From positions 3,667,501 through 3,731,500 of the forward strand of contig NZ_CP062222.1 of assembly GCF_017487405.1 (NCBI RefSeq): a stretch of 64,000 nucleotides of DNA, written 5' to 3'. The notes under the pieces were generated by a model. The model was not told the DNA's origin. It saw nothing but the letters and a program-made list of their open reading frames with translations, and searched no databases. How positions within the stretch are numbered: position 1 is the first letter of the stretch; each line of letters starts with the position of its first letter. Made by a program: the position numbers and the translations under genes. Positions 38,569-46,721 of this stretch are shown piece after piece. The DNA is from Brevundimonas goettingensis. Lineage in GTDB: Bacteria; Pseudomonadota; Alphaproteobacteria; Caulobacterales; Caulobacteraceae.

Positions 38569-39558
38569 GTGACCAAGACCGCCGCCGCCCCCGTCCTTTC
38601 CACCGCCCAGCCGGAAGACTATTTCCAGCTGCTCAAGCCGCGCGTCATGTCGCTGGTGGTGTTCACGGGCGCGACCGGGCTGGTGGTGGCGCCGGGATCG
38701 ATCAATCCGTTCGTCGCGGCCATCGCCATCCTGTGCATCGCCGTCGGCGCCGGCGCGGCGGGCGCGCTCAACATGGCCATCGAGGGCGAGACCGACGCCC
38801 TGATGCGGCGCACGCGCGGCCGTCCGGTCGCGGCGGGGCGGGTGAACAAGAATGACGCCATGGCCTTCGGGGCGGTGCTGAGCCTGTTCTCGGTCATGCT
38901 GCTGGGCATGAACACCAACTGGCTGGCGGCCGGTCTGCTGGCCCTGACCATCGTCTATTACGCCGGCTTCTACACGGTGATGCTGAAGCGCCGGACGCCC
39001 CAGAACATCGTCATCGGCGGGGCCGCAGGCGCCCTGCCGCCCGTGATCGGATGGGCCGCGGCGACGGGGTCGGCGCCCGGGCAGGCCTGGCTGCTGTTCC
39101 TGATCATCTTCCTGTGGACCCCGCCGCACAGCTGGGCGCTGGCCCTCTATTCGGCCGGCGACTACGCCAAGGCGGGCATTCCGATGATGCCGGTGGCGCG
39201 GGGCGCAAAATCGACCCGTCTGCAGATCCTGATCTACTCCCTGATCTTCGTGCCCGTGGCCATAGCGCCCGGCCTGACCGGTCTGGGCGGCTGGATCTAT
39301 CTGGCGGTCTCGGTGGTCGGAGGCCTGGGCTTCCTCGGTCTGGCCTGGCGGCTCTATCGGTCGCGCGCGGGCGATCCCGTCGGCGCCGAGGGACCCGACA
39401 AGGCCGACACCGTGGGGCGAGAGGCCGCATTGTACGACGTCAAACAGGCGTCGAAACCGGCCCGCAACCTGTTCGCCTTCTCGATCCTGTATCTGATGGC
39501 CCTGTTCGCGGCGCTGCTCGTCGAGAACCTGTCCAGCCTGCCGCCCGTTTCCCTGTAG
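38569..39558 (+). CDS. ctaB: Protoheme IX farnesyltransferase (heme O synthase)
   Basis: 329 residues from GTG 38569. UbiA-family membrane enzyme that attaches a farnesyl chain to heme B to make heme O. The first Asp-rich substrate motif is seen in [24 protein letters not shown] and the second region in [28 protein letters not shown] is characteristic. Heme O is then oxidised to heme A for ctaD. The start lies 15 bases after a repeat element. Confidence 0.94.
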   Translation: MTKTAAAPVLSTAQPEDYFQLLKPRVMSLVVFTGATGLVVAPGSINPFVAAIAILCIAVGAGAAGALNMAIEGETDALMRRTRGRPVAAGRVNKNDAMAFGAVLSLFSVMLLGMNTNWLAAGLLALTIVYYAGFYTVMLKRRTPQNIVIGGAAGALPPVIGWAAATGSAPGQAWLLFLIIFLWTPPHSWALALYSAGDYAKAGIPMMPVARGAKSTRLQILIYSLIFVPVAIAPGLTGLGGWIYLAVSVVGGLGFLGLAWRLYRSRAGDPVGAEGPDKADTVGREAALYDVKQASKPARNLFAFSILYLMALFAALLVENLSSLPPVSL

Positions 39559-39571
39559 GACGCCGCTTCCG

Positions 39572-39784
39572 ATGGTCATCCAGCTCACCCCCGCAGAGGT
39601 CGCGGCCCGCAGCCGCCGCAACGTCTGGATCGGCCTGGCCCTGGCGGCCTTCGTGGTCCTCCTGTTCTCGACCACCTTCCTGAGGATGCAGGCCAACCAG
39701 AAGGCCGAGCGGGAGAAGGAAGCCGCACTCGCCGCCGGCCCGATGCATCCCGAGAAGACCTACGATTCGACACTGGCCCGATGA
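39572..39784 (+). CDS. Small single-pass protein of the cox operon (CoxF-like)
   Basis: 70 residues: a short cytoplasmic head (VIQLTPAEVAARSRRNVW), one membrane helix at about 19-38, then a charged helix (MQANQKAEREKEAAL). Small proteins of this shape sit between ctaB and ctaG in many alphaproteobacteria and are called CoxF; the function is unknown, perhaps in oxidase assembly. Its stop overlaps the ctaG start (ATGA). Confidence 0.8.
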   Translation: MVIQLTPAEVAARSRRNVWIGLALAAFVVLLFSTTFLRMQANQKAEREKEAALAAGPMHPEKTYDSTLAR

Positions 39785-40383
39785 GCGGATCTTCGGGAGG
39801 GGTCGCCTCGAAGCGGGCGCGGATGATCGCGGCGATCTGCCTGCTGACGGTGATCGGCATGACCGGGGCCGCCTTCGCTGCCGTGCCCCTCTACCGGATG
39901 TTCTGTCAGGTCACCGGCTTCGACGGCACTGTGCGCCGGGCCGAGAAGGCGCCGGATCAGGTGCTGGACCGGATGGTGACGATCCGCTTCGACACCAATG
40001 TCCGCGACATGCCGATGAAGTTTACGGCCGAACAGACGCTTCAGCGGGTGCGGATCGGCGAGACCGGTCTCGCCTATTTCGACGTGACCAACACCTCGGA
40101 CCAGCCGATCCAGGCCCGGGCGGCCTATAATGTCACCCCGGAATACGCCGGACCCTATTTCCAGAAGCTGCAGTGCTTCTGCTTCGACGAACAGACGATC
40201 GCCGCCGGCGAGACGCGGAAATTCCCGGTCCAGTATTTCGTCGCCCCCGAACTGGCGACGGATCGCGAGGCGAAGGGGGCGACGGAAATCACCCTGAGCT
40301 ACACCTTCTATCCGGCGAAGGACGGCGCGCCGGTGGCCCTGGGTAACGGTCAGACCGGGCTGGCGATTCCGGCGAAAAGCTGA
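39781..40383 (+). CDS. ctaG: Cytochrome c oxidase assembly protein CtaG (Cox11)
   Basis: 200 residues. One N-terminal membrane anchor (about 16-36), then a periplasmic immunoglobulin-like domain with the copper-binding motif QCFCFDEQ near residue 137. It delivers copper to the CuB site of subunit I. VPLYRMFCQVTGF and the FFVAPEL-type C-terminal block (here QYFVAPELAT) are family signatures. Normal length. Confidence 0.95.
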   Translation: MSGSSGGVASKRARMIAAICLLTVIGMTGAAFAAVPLYRMFCQVTGFDGTVRRAEKAPDQVLDRMVTIRFDTNVRDMPMKFTAEQTLQRVRIGETGLAYFDVTNTSDQPIQARAAYNVTPEYAGPYFQKLQCFCFDEQTIAAGETRKFPVQYFVAPELATDREAKGATEITLSYTFYPAKDGAPVALGNGQTGLAIPAKS

Positions 40384-40501
40384 GCCTGCGGGCTTCCCGC
40401 AACGCTCGCCTCATTTTTGCCCCGCGCCCCGCTCGACGGACCGTCAAAATCGGCTATAGCCTGAAGCTGACGACTTTCGCGTTCTCAACGAGATCCTGAA
40501 G

Positions 40502-41380
40502 ATGGCCGATAACCACGCCGCTCCGCATCACGACTATCACCTCGTGAATCCCAGCATCTGGCCTCTGTGGTGCTCGGCCACCACGGTGGTGATGATGGTC
40601 GGGGCGGTCATCTGGATGAAGGGGCTGTTCGGCTTCGAGGCTGGCACCCACTGGCCGTTCTTCGTTGGCCTGGTCCTGACGCTCGGCGGCATGGGCCTGT
40701 GGTGGGCCGATGTGGTCAAGGAAGCCAACCAGGGCGATCACACCCCGGTCGTGGCCATCGGCCTGCGCTACGGCATGGTCCTGTTCATCGCCTCGGAGAT
40801 CATGTTCTTCGCGGCCTTCTTCTGGATGTTCTTCGAGATGTCGGTGTTCCACACCGCGCGTCAGCACATTCCCGAGGTCGCCGGCTGGGCCGACACCGCC
40901 AAGGCCTGGTCCGCCTGGCCGCCCAAGGGCATCGAGACCCTGGACGCCTGGCAGCTGCCGCTGCTCAACACCGTGACTCTGCTGCTCTCGGGCTGCACCG
41001 TGACCTGGGCGCACCATGCGCTGCAGGTCGGCGACCGTTCGGGCGCCAAACTGGCCCTGGTCCTGACCATCGCCCTGGGCCTGATGTTCACCTGCGTGCA
41101 GGCGTACGAGTACCACGAGATCATTCTGGAGAACCTGTTCTTCAACGAGGAAGCCGCCAACTCGGGCCTCTATGGTTCGATCTTCTTCATGGCGACCGGC
41201 TTCCACGGCTTCCACGTTCTGGTCGGCACCATCTTCCTGATCGTCTGCCTGATCCGCCTGCTGAACGGCGCCTTCACGCCCAAGCAGCATTTCGGCTTCG
41301 AGGCCGCCGCCTGGTACTGGCATTTCGTCGACGTGGTGTGGCTGTTCCTGTTCGCCTTCGTCTACGTCATCTTCGGCTAG
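40502..41380 (+). CDS. ctaE: Cytochrome c oxidase subunit III
   Basis: 292 residues, seven membrane helices. HDYHLVNPSIWPL at the N-terminus, ASEIMFFAAFFWMFF, and the C-terminal TGFHGFHVLVGTIFL and AAWYWHFVDVVWLFLF are hallmarks. Subunit III supports proton uptake and stability of the catalytic core. The 118-base gap before it has no gene. Confidence 0.96.
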   Translation: MADNHAAPHHDYHLVNPSIWPLWCSATTVVMMVGAVIWMKGLFGFEAGTHWPFFVGLVLTLGGMGLWWADVVKEANQGDHTPVVAIGLRYGMVLFIASEIMFFAAFFWMFFEMSVFHTARQHIPEVAGWADTAKAWSAWPPKGIETLDAWQLPLLNTVTLLLSGCTVTWAHHALQVGDRSGAKLALVLTIALGLMFTCVQAYEYHEIILENLFFNEEAANSGLYGSIFFMATGFHGFHVLVGTIFLIVCLIRLLNGAFTPKQHFGFEAAAWYWHFVDVVWLFLFAFVYVIFG

Positions 41381-41385
41381 GGCGT

Positions 41386-41760
41386 TTGAGCCAAGACCCA
41401 CTTTCGAAAGCACCTGAGCCGGCCCGGATCGACCCGATCCGGGCCGGTCTGCTTTGCCGCTGTCCGAACTGCGGCGAGGGGCGGCTATTCGAGGGATTCC
41501 TGAAGGTGGTCGAACGCTGCGAGGCCTGCGGCTTCGACTTCAGCCGGCTGAACACCGGCGACGGGGCCGCCATCTTCATCATGCAGATCGCCGGCGGGAT
41601 CGTGGTGTTCACGGCCCTCTATCTGCAGATCGCGCTGAACCCGCCGATCTGGCTGATGCTGCTGATCGCGTTGCCGGCCTCGCTGATCCTGTCTCTGGGG
41701 CTGATGCGGCCCGGCAAGGGGCTGATGATCGCGCTGCAGATGAAGGGGCGGGAGCGATGA
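41386..41760 (+). CDS. DUF983 membrane protein
   Basis: 124 residues from a TTG start 5 bases after the ctaE stop. A zinc-ribbon (CRCPNCGEGRLFEGFLKVVERCEACGFD) precedes two membrane helices. The family is regularly found beside cox genes and is thought to help oxidase assembly; the role is not established. No ATG or GTG is available before the ribbon. Confidence 0.85.
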   Translation: MSQDPLSKAPEPARIDPIRAGLLCRCPNCGEGRLFEGFLKVVERCEACGFDFSRLNTGDGAAIFIMQIAGGIVVFTALYLQIALNPPIWLMLLIALPASLILSLGLMRPGKGLMIALQMKGRER

Positions 41761-41774
41761 GCGGCTCAGCTTCG

Positions 41775-41797
41775 ATCCTCCCCCGACGGGGGAGGAT
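41775..41797 (+). promoter_or_regulatory. Hairpin sequestering the surf1 ribosome-binding site
   Basis: Perfect 10-bp stem (41775-41784 with 41788-41797), loop GAC. The 3' arm GGGGGAGGAT contains the Shine-Dalgarno sequence, and the stem ends 3 bases before the GTG start of surf1. It matches the palindromic cores seen at about 33.6 and 43.8 kb. When folded it should hide the site, so surf1 translation may depend on ribosomes arriving from the upstream gene. Confidence 0.6.
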
Positions 41798-41800
41798 TTC

Positions 41801-42526
41801 GTGAAGCGCTTCCCGTGGATCCTGACGCTCGCCGTCCTGCCCTGCCTGGTCCTGCTGATCGGGCTGGGCGTCTGGCAGGTGCAGAGGCTGCACTGGAAGG
41901 AAGGCCTGATCGCCCAGGCGGATGCGGCGGCCAAGGCCCCGCCCGCGCCGATCGCCGAGGTCCTGACCGCGCCGAACCCTGAGTTCCGCAAGGCCCTGAT
42001 CGTCTGCCCGGGCCTGCCGACCGCGCCCTATGTCGAGCTGCAGACGATTCATGACGGCAGCGTCGGAGTGCGGCTGGTCTCGGTCTGCCGCGCGCCGGGC
42101 GAGGCGAAGCCCTTCCTGATCGACCGGGGGTTCCTGCCGGACACCGTCCCGGCCCGGCCGCGCGTGCTGGACACGACCCTGCCCCTGTCCCTGCTGGTCG
42201 AGCTGAGGCGCACGCCGAAAGGCGGTGGCGGGATGACGCCCGCGCCGTCAAAGACCGCGGGGGTCAACCATTTCTACGCCCGCGACAGCGCCGCCATGGC
42301 GAAGGCCCTGGGCGCGCCGGACGCCTCGGAATTCACCCTCTACGCCCTGTCTTCGACCAATCCTGAGTTGGGCGCGCTTCAAGCTTCGGCCCCGCCGGCG
42401 GCCTTCGCCAACAATCATTTCGGCTATGCCCTGACCTGGTTCGGACTGGCGGTGGCCCTGATGGGCTTCTATGTGGCCATGCTCCGTCGGCGACTGGCGC
42501 CGGCGTCCGCGAAAGACACACACTGA
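41801..42526 (+). CDS. surf1: SURF1 family cytochrome oxidase assembly protein
   Basis: 241 residues from GTG 41801. Two membrane helices, at about 4-24 and 205-225, enclose a periplasmic domain. GLGVWQVQRLHWKEGLI at the first helix and NNHFGYALTWFGLAVALMGFY at the second are characteristic. SURF1 helps insert heme A into subunit I. Its TGA stop overlaps the predicted CTG start of the M16 peptidase. Confidence 0.93.
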   Translation: MKRFPWILTLAVLPCLVLLIGLGVWQVQRLHWKEGLIAQADAAAKAPPAPIAEVLTAPNPEFRKALIVCPGLPTAPYVELQTIHDGSVGVRLVSVCRAPGEAKPFLIDRGFLPDTVPARPRVLDTTLPLSLLVELRRTPKGGGGMTPAPSKTAGVNHFYARDSAAMAKALGAPDASEFTLYALSSTNPELGALQASAPPAAFANNHFGYALTWFGLAVALMGFYVAMLRRRLAPASAKDTH

Positions 42527-43788
42527 CCGCCACCCTCCATACCCTCGCCAACGGCGTCCGCGTCGTCTGTGATCCGATGCCCGGCCTGAAGACCCTGGCC
42601 CTGACCGTCGCCGTGCGCGGCGGAGCGAGGTGGGAGAACGAAACCCGGTTAGGATGGTCCCATCTTCTCGAACATCTGGTGTTCAAGGGCGCCGGAGACA
42701 TGGGGGCCAGGGACATCGTCGAGCGGATCGAGGCCGAGGGCGGCACGATCAACGCCGCCACCGGATATGAGCGCACCAGTTTCGAGGTCCGGGCCCTGGA
42801 CGGGTCGCTGGGATTGGCGATGCAGGTCGTGTCCGACCTCGTCTTCCGGCCCAGACTGGATCCGGCCGAGATCGAGCGCGAGAAGGACGTCGTCGCGCAG
42901 GAGATCGCCGAGGCCTTCGACACCCCCGATGACCATGTGTTCGAGATGGCCCAGACGAAGGCCTTCGCCAGCCAGTCGATGGGGCGGCCGATCCTCGGCT
43001 CGGTCGAGAGCCTGGCGCCGGTCACGCGCGAGAGCATCGGCGACTGGCGCGCCCGCCTCTATTCGCCCGACCGGATGGTGGTGGCGGTGTCCGGCGCCGT
43101 GGACGAGGCCGAGCTGCTGGCGCTGGCCGAGCGCTGGTTCGGTCAGGCCGTGGCGACGCCCGCCGAAGCGCCGGAGCCCGCGACCTTCACCGGCGGGGCG
43201 GCGACGCTGAGCCGCAAGATCGAACAGGCCAATATCGTCTTCCAGCTGCCGTCGGTGTCAGCGACCGATCCGGACCTGCCGGCCATGCGGCTGTTCACCG
43301 AAATCCTCGGCGGTGGCATGGCGTCCCGCCTGTTCCAGAGCGCGCGCGAGGAGCGGGGCCTGGCCTATGCCATCGACGCCTATCAGGAAGCCTATGAGGA
43401 CATCGGGGTGCTGGGCGTCTATGCGGGCGCCGCCGCCGACCGGGCCGTGGAACTGGCGGACGTCTGCGCCGGGGAGATCCGCGCGCTCGCGACGGACGGG
43501 CCGACGGACGCCGAGCTGTCGCGGGCCAAGGCCGTGCTGAAGGCGGGCCTGTGGATGTCGGACGAGAGCCCGGCCAGCCGCGCGGGCCGCAACGCCGCCC
43601 AGACCCTGATCTACGGCGCGCCCGTGTCCTCGGACGACAGCGCCGCCCGGATCGCGGCGGCGACGGCGGACGATCTGCGCCGGGTGGGTCAGAGGGTGCT
43701 GGCCACGGGCCTGTCGGCGACCTCGGTGCTGGGCCCCAAGGCGGCCCATGCGGCGGGCGCGGCGTTCGTGAAGGGGTTGGCGAAATAA
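42523..43788 (+). CDS. M16 family zinc peptidase (processing-peptidase-like)
   Basis: About 421 residues. The inverted zinc motif HLLEH with the downstream Glu is present (WSHLLEHLVFKGAG), so the protein is a catalytically plausible pitrilysin-family peptidase similar to mitochondrial MPP beta. The first ATG at 42577 would remove the opening strand (LHTLANGVRVVCDPMPG), which the family needs. Extending upstream, the only start-like codon before the surf1 frame is CTG 42523, overlapping the surf1 stop as CTGA. I therefore predict a rare CTG start. A perfect inverted repeat follows the TAA stop. Confidence 0.88.
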   Translation: MTATLHTLANGVRVVCDPMPGLKTLALTVAVRGGARWENETRLGWSHLLEHLVFKGAGDMGARDIVERIEAEGGTINAATGYERTSFEVRALDGSLGLAMQVVSDLVFRPRLDPAEIEREKDVVAQEIAEAFDTPDDHVFEMAQTKAFASQSMGRPILGSVESLAPVTRESIGDWRARLYSPDRMVVAVSGAVDEAELLALAERWFGQAVATPAEAPEPATFTGGAATLSRKIEQANIVFQLPSVSATDPDLPAMRLFTEILGGGMASRLFQSAREERGLAYAIDAYQEAYEDIGVLGVYAGAAADRAVELADVCAGEIRALATDGPTDAELSRAKAVLKAGLWMSDESPASRAGRNAAQTLIYGAPVSSDDSAARIAAATADDLRRVGQRVLATGLSATSVLGPKAAHAAGAAFVKGLAK

Positions 43789-43791
43789 CCT

Positions 43792-43958
43792 CCCTCTCCC
43801 GGCGGGAGAGGGCTTGAGGCTCGCAGAGCGAAGCGATGCGTACAGCCGAAGGGGTGAGGGGCCGGCGCTCATCGGTTGGCAGGGAACCCCTCACCCTTTC
43901 GCGCAAGTCTGATCGCTGACGCTCTCAGGCGCTCAAGCCCTCTCCCGCCGGGAGAGGG
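43792..43958. repeat. Palindromic element with perfect 27-bp inverted repeats
   Basis: 43792-43818 and 43932-43958 are exact reverse complements; nested inside are diverged arms (GGGGTGAGGGG near 43850, CCCCTCACCC near 43887). Each arm is a hairpin of CCCTCTCCC with GGGAGAGGG. It fills the gap between the M16 peptidase and the GNAT gene and contains no gene. It looks like a member of a dispersed intergenic repeat family and may also act as a transcript-end structure. Confidence 0.88.
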
Positions 43959-43995
43959 TTTCCATGTCGCTATCCCCCACGCTAACCTGCCCGCC

Positions 43996-44598
43996 ATGGC
44001 CCTTCTCGACTGGATGACGGATGCGACCGGACCGGTGGTCGAGGGGCGGGGGGTGGTCCTCAGGCCGCCGCGCATCGGCGACTATGCGGCCTGGGCCGAT
44101 CTGCGCGAGAGTTCGCGCGACTATCTGCAGCCGTGGGAGCCGGCCTGGCCCGACGACGACCTGACCCGGGCGGCCTATCGGCGCAGGCTGACCGTCTATG
44201 CGCGCGAGATGGAGCTGGGCAACGCCTGGCCCTTCTTCGTGCTCGATCCCACGGGGCGGACCCTCTACGGCGCCATCACCCTGTCCAACATCCGCCGGGG
44301 CGTCGCCGAGACCGGGACCCTCGGCTACTGGATCGGCCGCCCCTATGCGGGCGAGGGCCACGGCACGGCGGCAGTGAAGGCGATGTCGCGCCATGCCTTT
44401 CGCCAGCTGAAGCTGCACCGGCTGGAAGCCTCCTGCCTGCCCTCCAACGCCCCGTCGCGCCGCGTGCTGGAAAAATCCGGCTTCCGGCTGGAGGGCGAGG
44501 CCCGGGCTTATCTTAAAATTAACGGCGCATGGGCAGATCATCTGCTGTTCGGCCTCTTGTCAGAAGACGCCGAACGGGCCGAACAAAGGTCCTCCTGA
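43996..44598 (+). CDS. GNAT acetyltransferase (RimJ/RimL type)
   Basis: 200 residues. GVVLRPPRIGDYAAWADLRESSRDYLQPWEP near the start, GYWIGRPYAGEGHGTAAVKAM (acetyl-CoA loop) and HRLEASCLPSNAPSRRVLEKSGFRLEG at the end match the ribosomal-protein N-acetyltransferase type. ATG 43996 was chosen; a longer reading from 43876 lies inside the repeat element and is not protein-like. The target protein cannot be told. Confidence 0.92.
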   Translation: MALLDWMTDATGPVVEGRGVVLRPPRIGDYAAWADLRESSRDYLQPWEPAWPDDDLTRAAYRRRLTVYAREMELGNAWPFFVLDPTGRTLYGAITLSNIRRGVAETGTLGYWIGRPYAGEGHGTAAVKAMSRHAFRQLKLHRLEASCLPSNAPSRRVLEKSGFRLEGEARAYLKINGAWADHLLFGLLSEDAERAEQRSS

Positions 44599-44617
44599 AG
44601 GAAGAGCGCCCCCGCCC

Positions 44618-46288
44618 GTGACCCCCACGCGATCCCGAACACTGGCCTGGGATGCGACGACGGCGATCGAGGCCCTGGCCGCGGCCGATACGGCCCTGTG
44701 GATCTGGACCCCTTCCGAAGACACCCTGAGATTCACCGGAGCGACCCGTCCGCTGGGACTGGGGCCGCTGGCGCCGGAATGTTCGGGCGCCGCCTTTGTC
44801 GCCATCACCCTGCCGCAGGACCGGTCGCTGGCCGAAAGCATCCTGACCCCGCGCGAGGAAGGCTCCGAGATCGCCGTGCGCCTGCGCATGCGCGGGTCCG
44901 AGACCTGTCTGTGGCGCGGCGTCTGGCTGGAGGACGGCTTGCGCGCCGCCGGGATGGTGGCGCTGGAGACCAAGTTCGGGGGCGCCGAGAAGGACGCCCT
45001 GACCGGTCTGCTGGACCGCCGCGCCTTCCTGGCCCGCGCCTCAGACATCCTGGCCGTGCCCGGCGACTATGATGTGGTGGTCGCCGACGTCGACCGGCTG
45101 AGGCGGCTGAACGAGGCCCTGGGCCATGAACGAACCGATCTGGTGTTGTCGGCCCTGGGCTCGCGGCTGGCGGCCGCCTTCTCCGACGACGCGGCTCCGG
45201 CGCGGGTCGGCGAGGACGAGTTCGCGGTCATCCTGCAACGCGGCATCACCCATTCCAGCGACCGGGTGCGCGATGCGCTGGAGCAGCCGCTGCGTGTCGC
45301 CGGCTTCGACATCTATCCGACCGTCTCGATCGGCTCCGTCGCCTGCGAGGGTGGGGCGGATGCGCCTGATCCGGCCGAGCTGCTGCGCCGTGTCGAACTG
45401 GCCGTGGGTCAGGCCAAGGGCGCCGGGCGTGGCGGGGCCGCCGCCTATGGACGCGCGCTGGAAAGCGACAGCCTGAGCCGGCTGGCGCTGGAGGCGGACC
45501 TGCGCAACGCCTTCGTGCGCGGCGAGATCGAACCCTTCTTCCAGCCGATCGTGAACCTGAACACCGGCGCCGTCGCCGGCTTCGAGGCCCTGGCCCGCTG
45601 GCGTCACCCCAAGCGCGGTCTGGTGCCGCCGGACGAGTTCCTGGGCCTGACCGACGAAATGGGCCTGATGAACGATCTGGGTCTGATGATGATGACCCAG
45701 TCGGCGCGGCAGCTGGCGGAATGGCTGCAGCGCCATCCGCTGGCCGGCAAGCTGTTCTGCAGCGTCAATCTGTCGGTCGGGGAGATCGAGCGGCCCAATC
45801 TGGTCGAGGACGTGCAGCGGGTCATTCAGGAGACGGGCCTGCCCAAGGGCGCGCTCAAGCTGGAGGTCACCGAGGGCGACATCATGCGCGACACCGCCCG
45901 GGCGGCGGTGATCCTGCAGCAACTCAAGGACGTCGGGGCCTCGCTGGCGCTCGACGACTTCGGCACCGGCTTCTCGTCCCTGTCCTATCTGGCGCGCCTC
46001 CCGTTCGACACGCTGAAGATCGACCGCTACTTCGTCCTGACCATGGACAAGGACGAGGGCTCGGCCAAGATCGTCAAGTCGGTGGTCAATCTGGGCCGCG
46101 ACCTGAACCTCGAGGTGGTCGCCGAAGGGGTGGAGAACGCCGGGCTGGCCAAGCTGCTGCTCGACGCCAGCTGCCACTATGGTCAGGGCTTCGGCTATGC
46201 CCCCGCCCTGCCGGCGCAGGAGGCCGAGGTCTATCTCAACGAAAGCCTGTCCGACGGCTCCGCGCCGCTGAAGCAGCGGTCGGCCTGA
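44618..46288 (+). CDS. GGDEF/EAL domain c-di-GMP signalling protein
   Basis: 556 residues from GTG 44618. A short N-terminal region (about 1-120) resembles a PAS-like sensor without clear motif. The GGDEF domain follows (DALTGLLDRRAFLARA), but its signature reads GEDEF, so diguanylate cyclase activity is doubtful. The EAL domain is complete in outline: FEALARWRHP, LEVTEGDIM, LDDFGTGFSSLSYL, LKIDRYFV and VVAEGVEN. It is therefore probably a phosphodiesterase that lowers c-di-GMP. It follows the GNAT gene by 19 bases and may be in the same operon. Confidence 0.92.
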   Translation: MTPTRSRTLAWDATTAIEALAAADTALWIWTPSEDTLRFTGATRPLGLGPLAPECSGAAFVAITLPQDRSLAESILTPREEGSEIAVRLRMRGSETCLWRGVWLEDGLRAAGMVALETKFGGAEKDALTGLLDRRAFLARASDILAVPGDYDVVVADVDRLRRLNEALGHERTDLVLSALGSRLAAAFSDDAAPARVGEDEFAVILQRGITHSSDRVRDALEQPLRVAGFDIYPTVSIGSVACEGGADAPDPAELLRRVELAVGQAKGAGRGGAAAYGRALESDSLSRLALEADLRNAFVRGEIEPFFQPIVNLNTGAVAGFEALARWRHPKRGLVPPDEFLGLTDEMGLMNDLGLMMMTQSARQLAEWLQRHPLAGKLFCSVNLSVGEIERPNLVEDVQRVIQETGLPKGALKLEVTEGDIMRDTARAAVILQQLKDVGASLALDDFGTGFSSLSYLARLPFDTLKIDRYFVLTMDKDEGSAKIVKSVVNLGRDLNLEVVAEGVENAGLAKLLLDASCHYGQGFGYAPALPAQEAEVYLNESLSDGSAPLKQRSA

Positions 46289-46294
46289 ATCGCG

Positions 46295-46681
46295 TCAGTT
46301 CGGGGTCATCAGGCCCTGCAGGCCGACCAGGATCGCGACGATCCCGAAAATCGCCAGCACCAGTCCCGCCCCGGATGCGCCGCTGGCTGGAAGGTCGCGC
46401 CCGGTCCGCGCCCTGAGATTCAGCCGGTCCCACAGCAGCAGGACGCCGGTGATGATGGCCACCACCTCATAGTGGAAGACGCGCGGTCCGCTGATCAGGT
46501 GCTGGATGAGGAAGAAGCCTCCGGCCGTCAGGGCCACGATCCCCACGATCCAGCCGAAAGCGCCCAGGCGTTCAGCCGCCCGCCCGAGGTTGTCGCCCAC
46601 GGAAGGCAGCCGGACGAGAAGGCCGATGGCCAGCAGGAAGCCGCCCAGGATGTTGGACGCGTCGAGGAGAAGTTCGATCAT
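46295..46681 (-). CDS. Small four-helix membrane protein, unknown
   Basis: 128 residues with about four hydrophobic segments (LLLDASNILGGFLLAIGLLV, FGWIVGIVALTAGGFFLIQ, VVAIITGVLLLW and LVLAIFGIVAILVGLQG). No motif was recognised. ATG 46681 gives a normal membrane start; a longer reading adds a polar low-complexity head. It converges on the EAL gene with a 6-base gap and is 40 bp downstream of the carboxylesterase on the same strand. Confidence 0.75.
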   Translation of the reverse strand: MIELLLDASNILGGFLLAIGLLVRLPSVGDNLGRAAERLGAFGWIVGIVALTAGGFFLIQHLISGPRVFHYEVVAIITGVLLLWDRLNLRARTGRDLPASGASGAGLVLAIFGIVAILVGLQGLMTPN

Positions 46682-46721
46682 GCTGGGCCGAACGGCGGGC
46701 CGCGCGGTTCCGTTCCCCTGA

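Noticed and set aside
43876..43995. Longer start for the GNAT protein
   Set aside because: The extra 40 codons lie within the inverted-repeat element and are not conserved-looking; ATG 43996 gives a family-like start.
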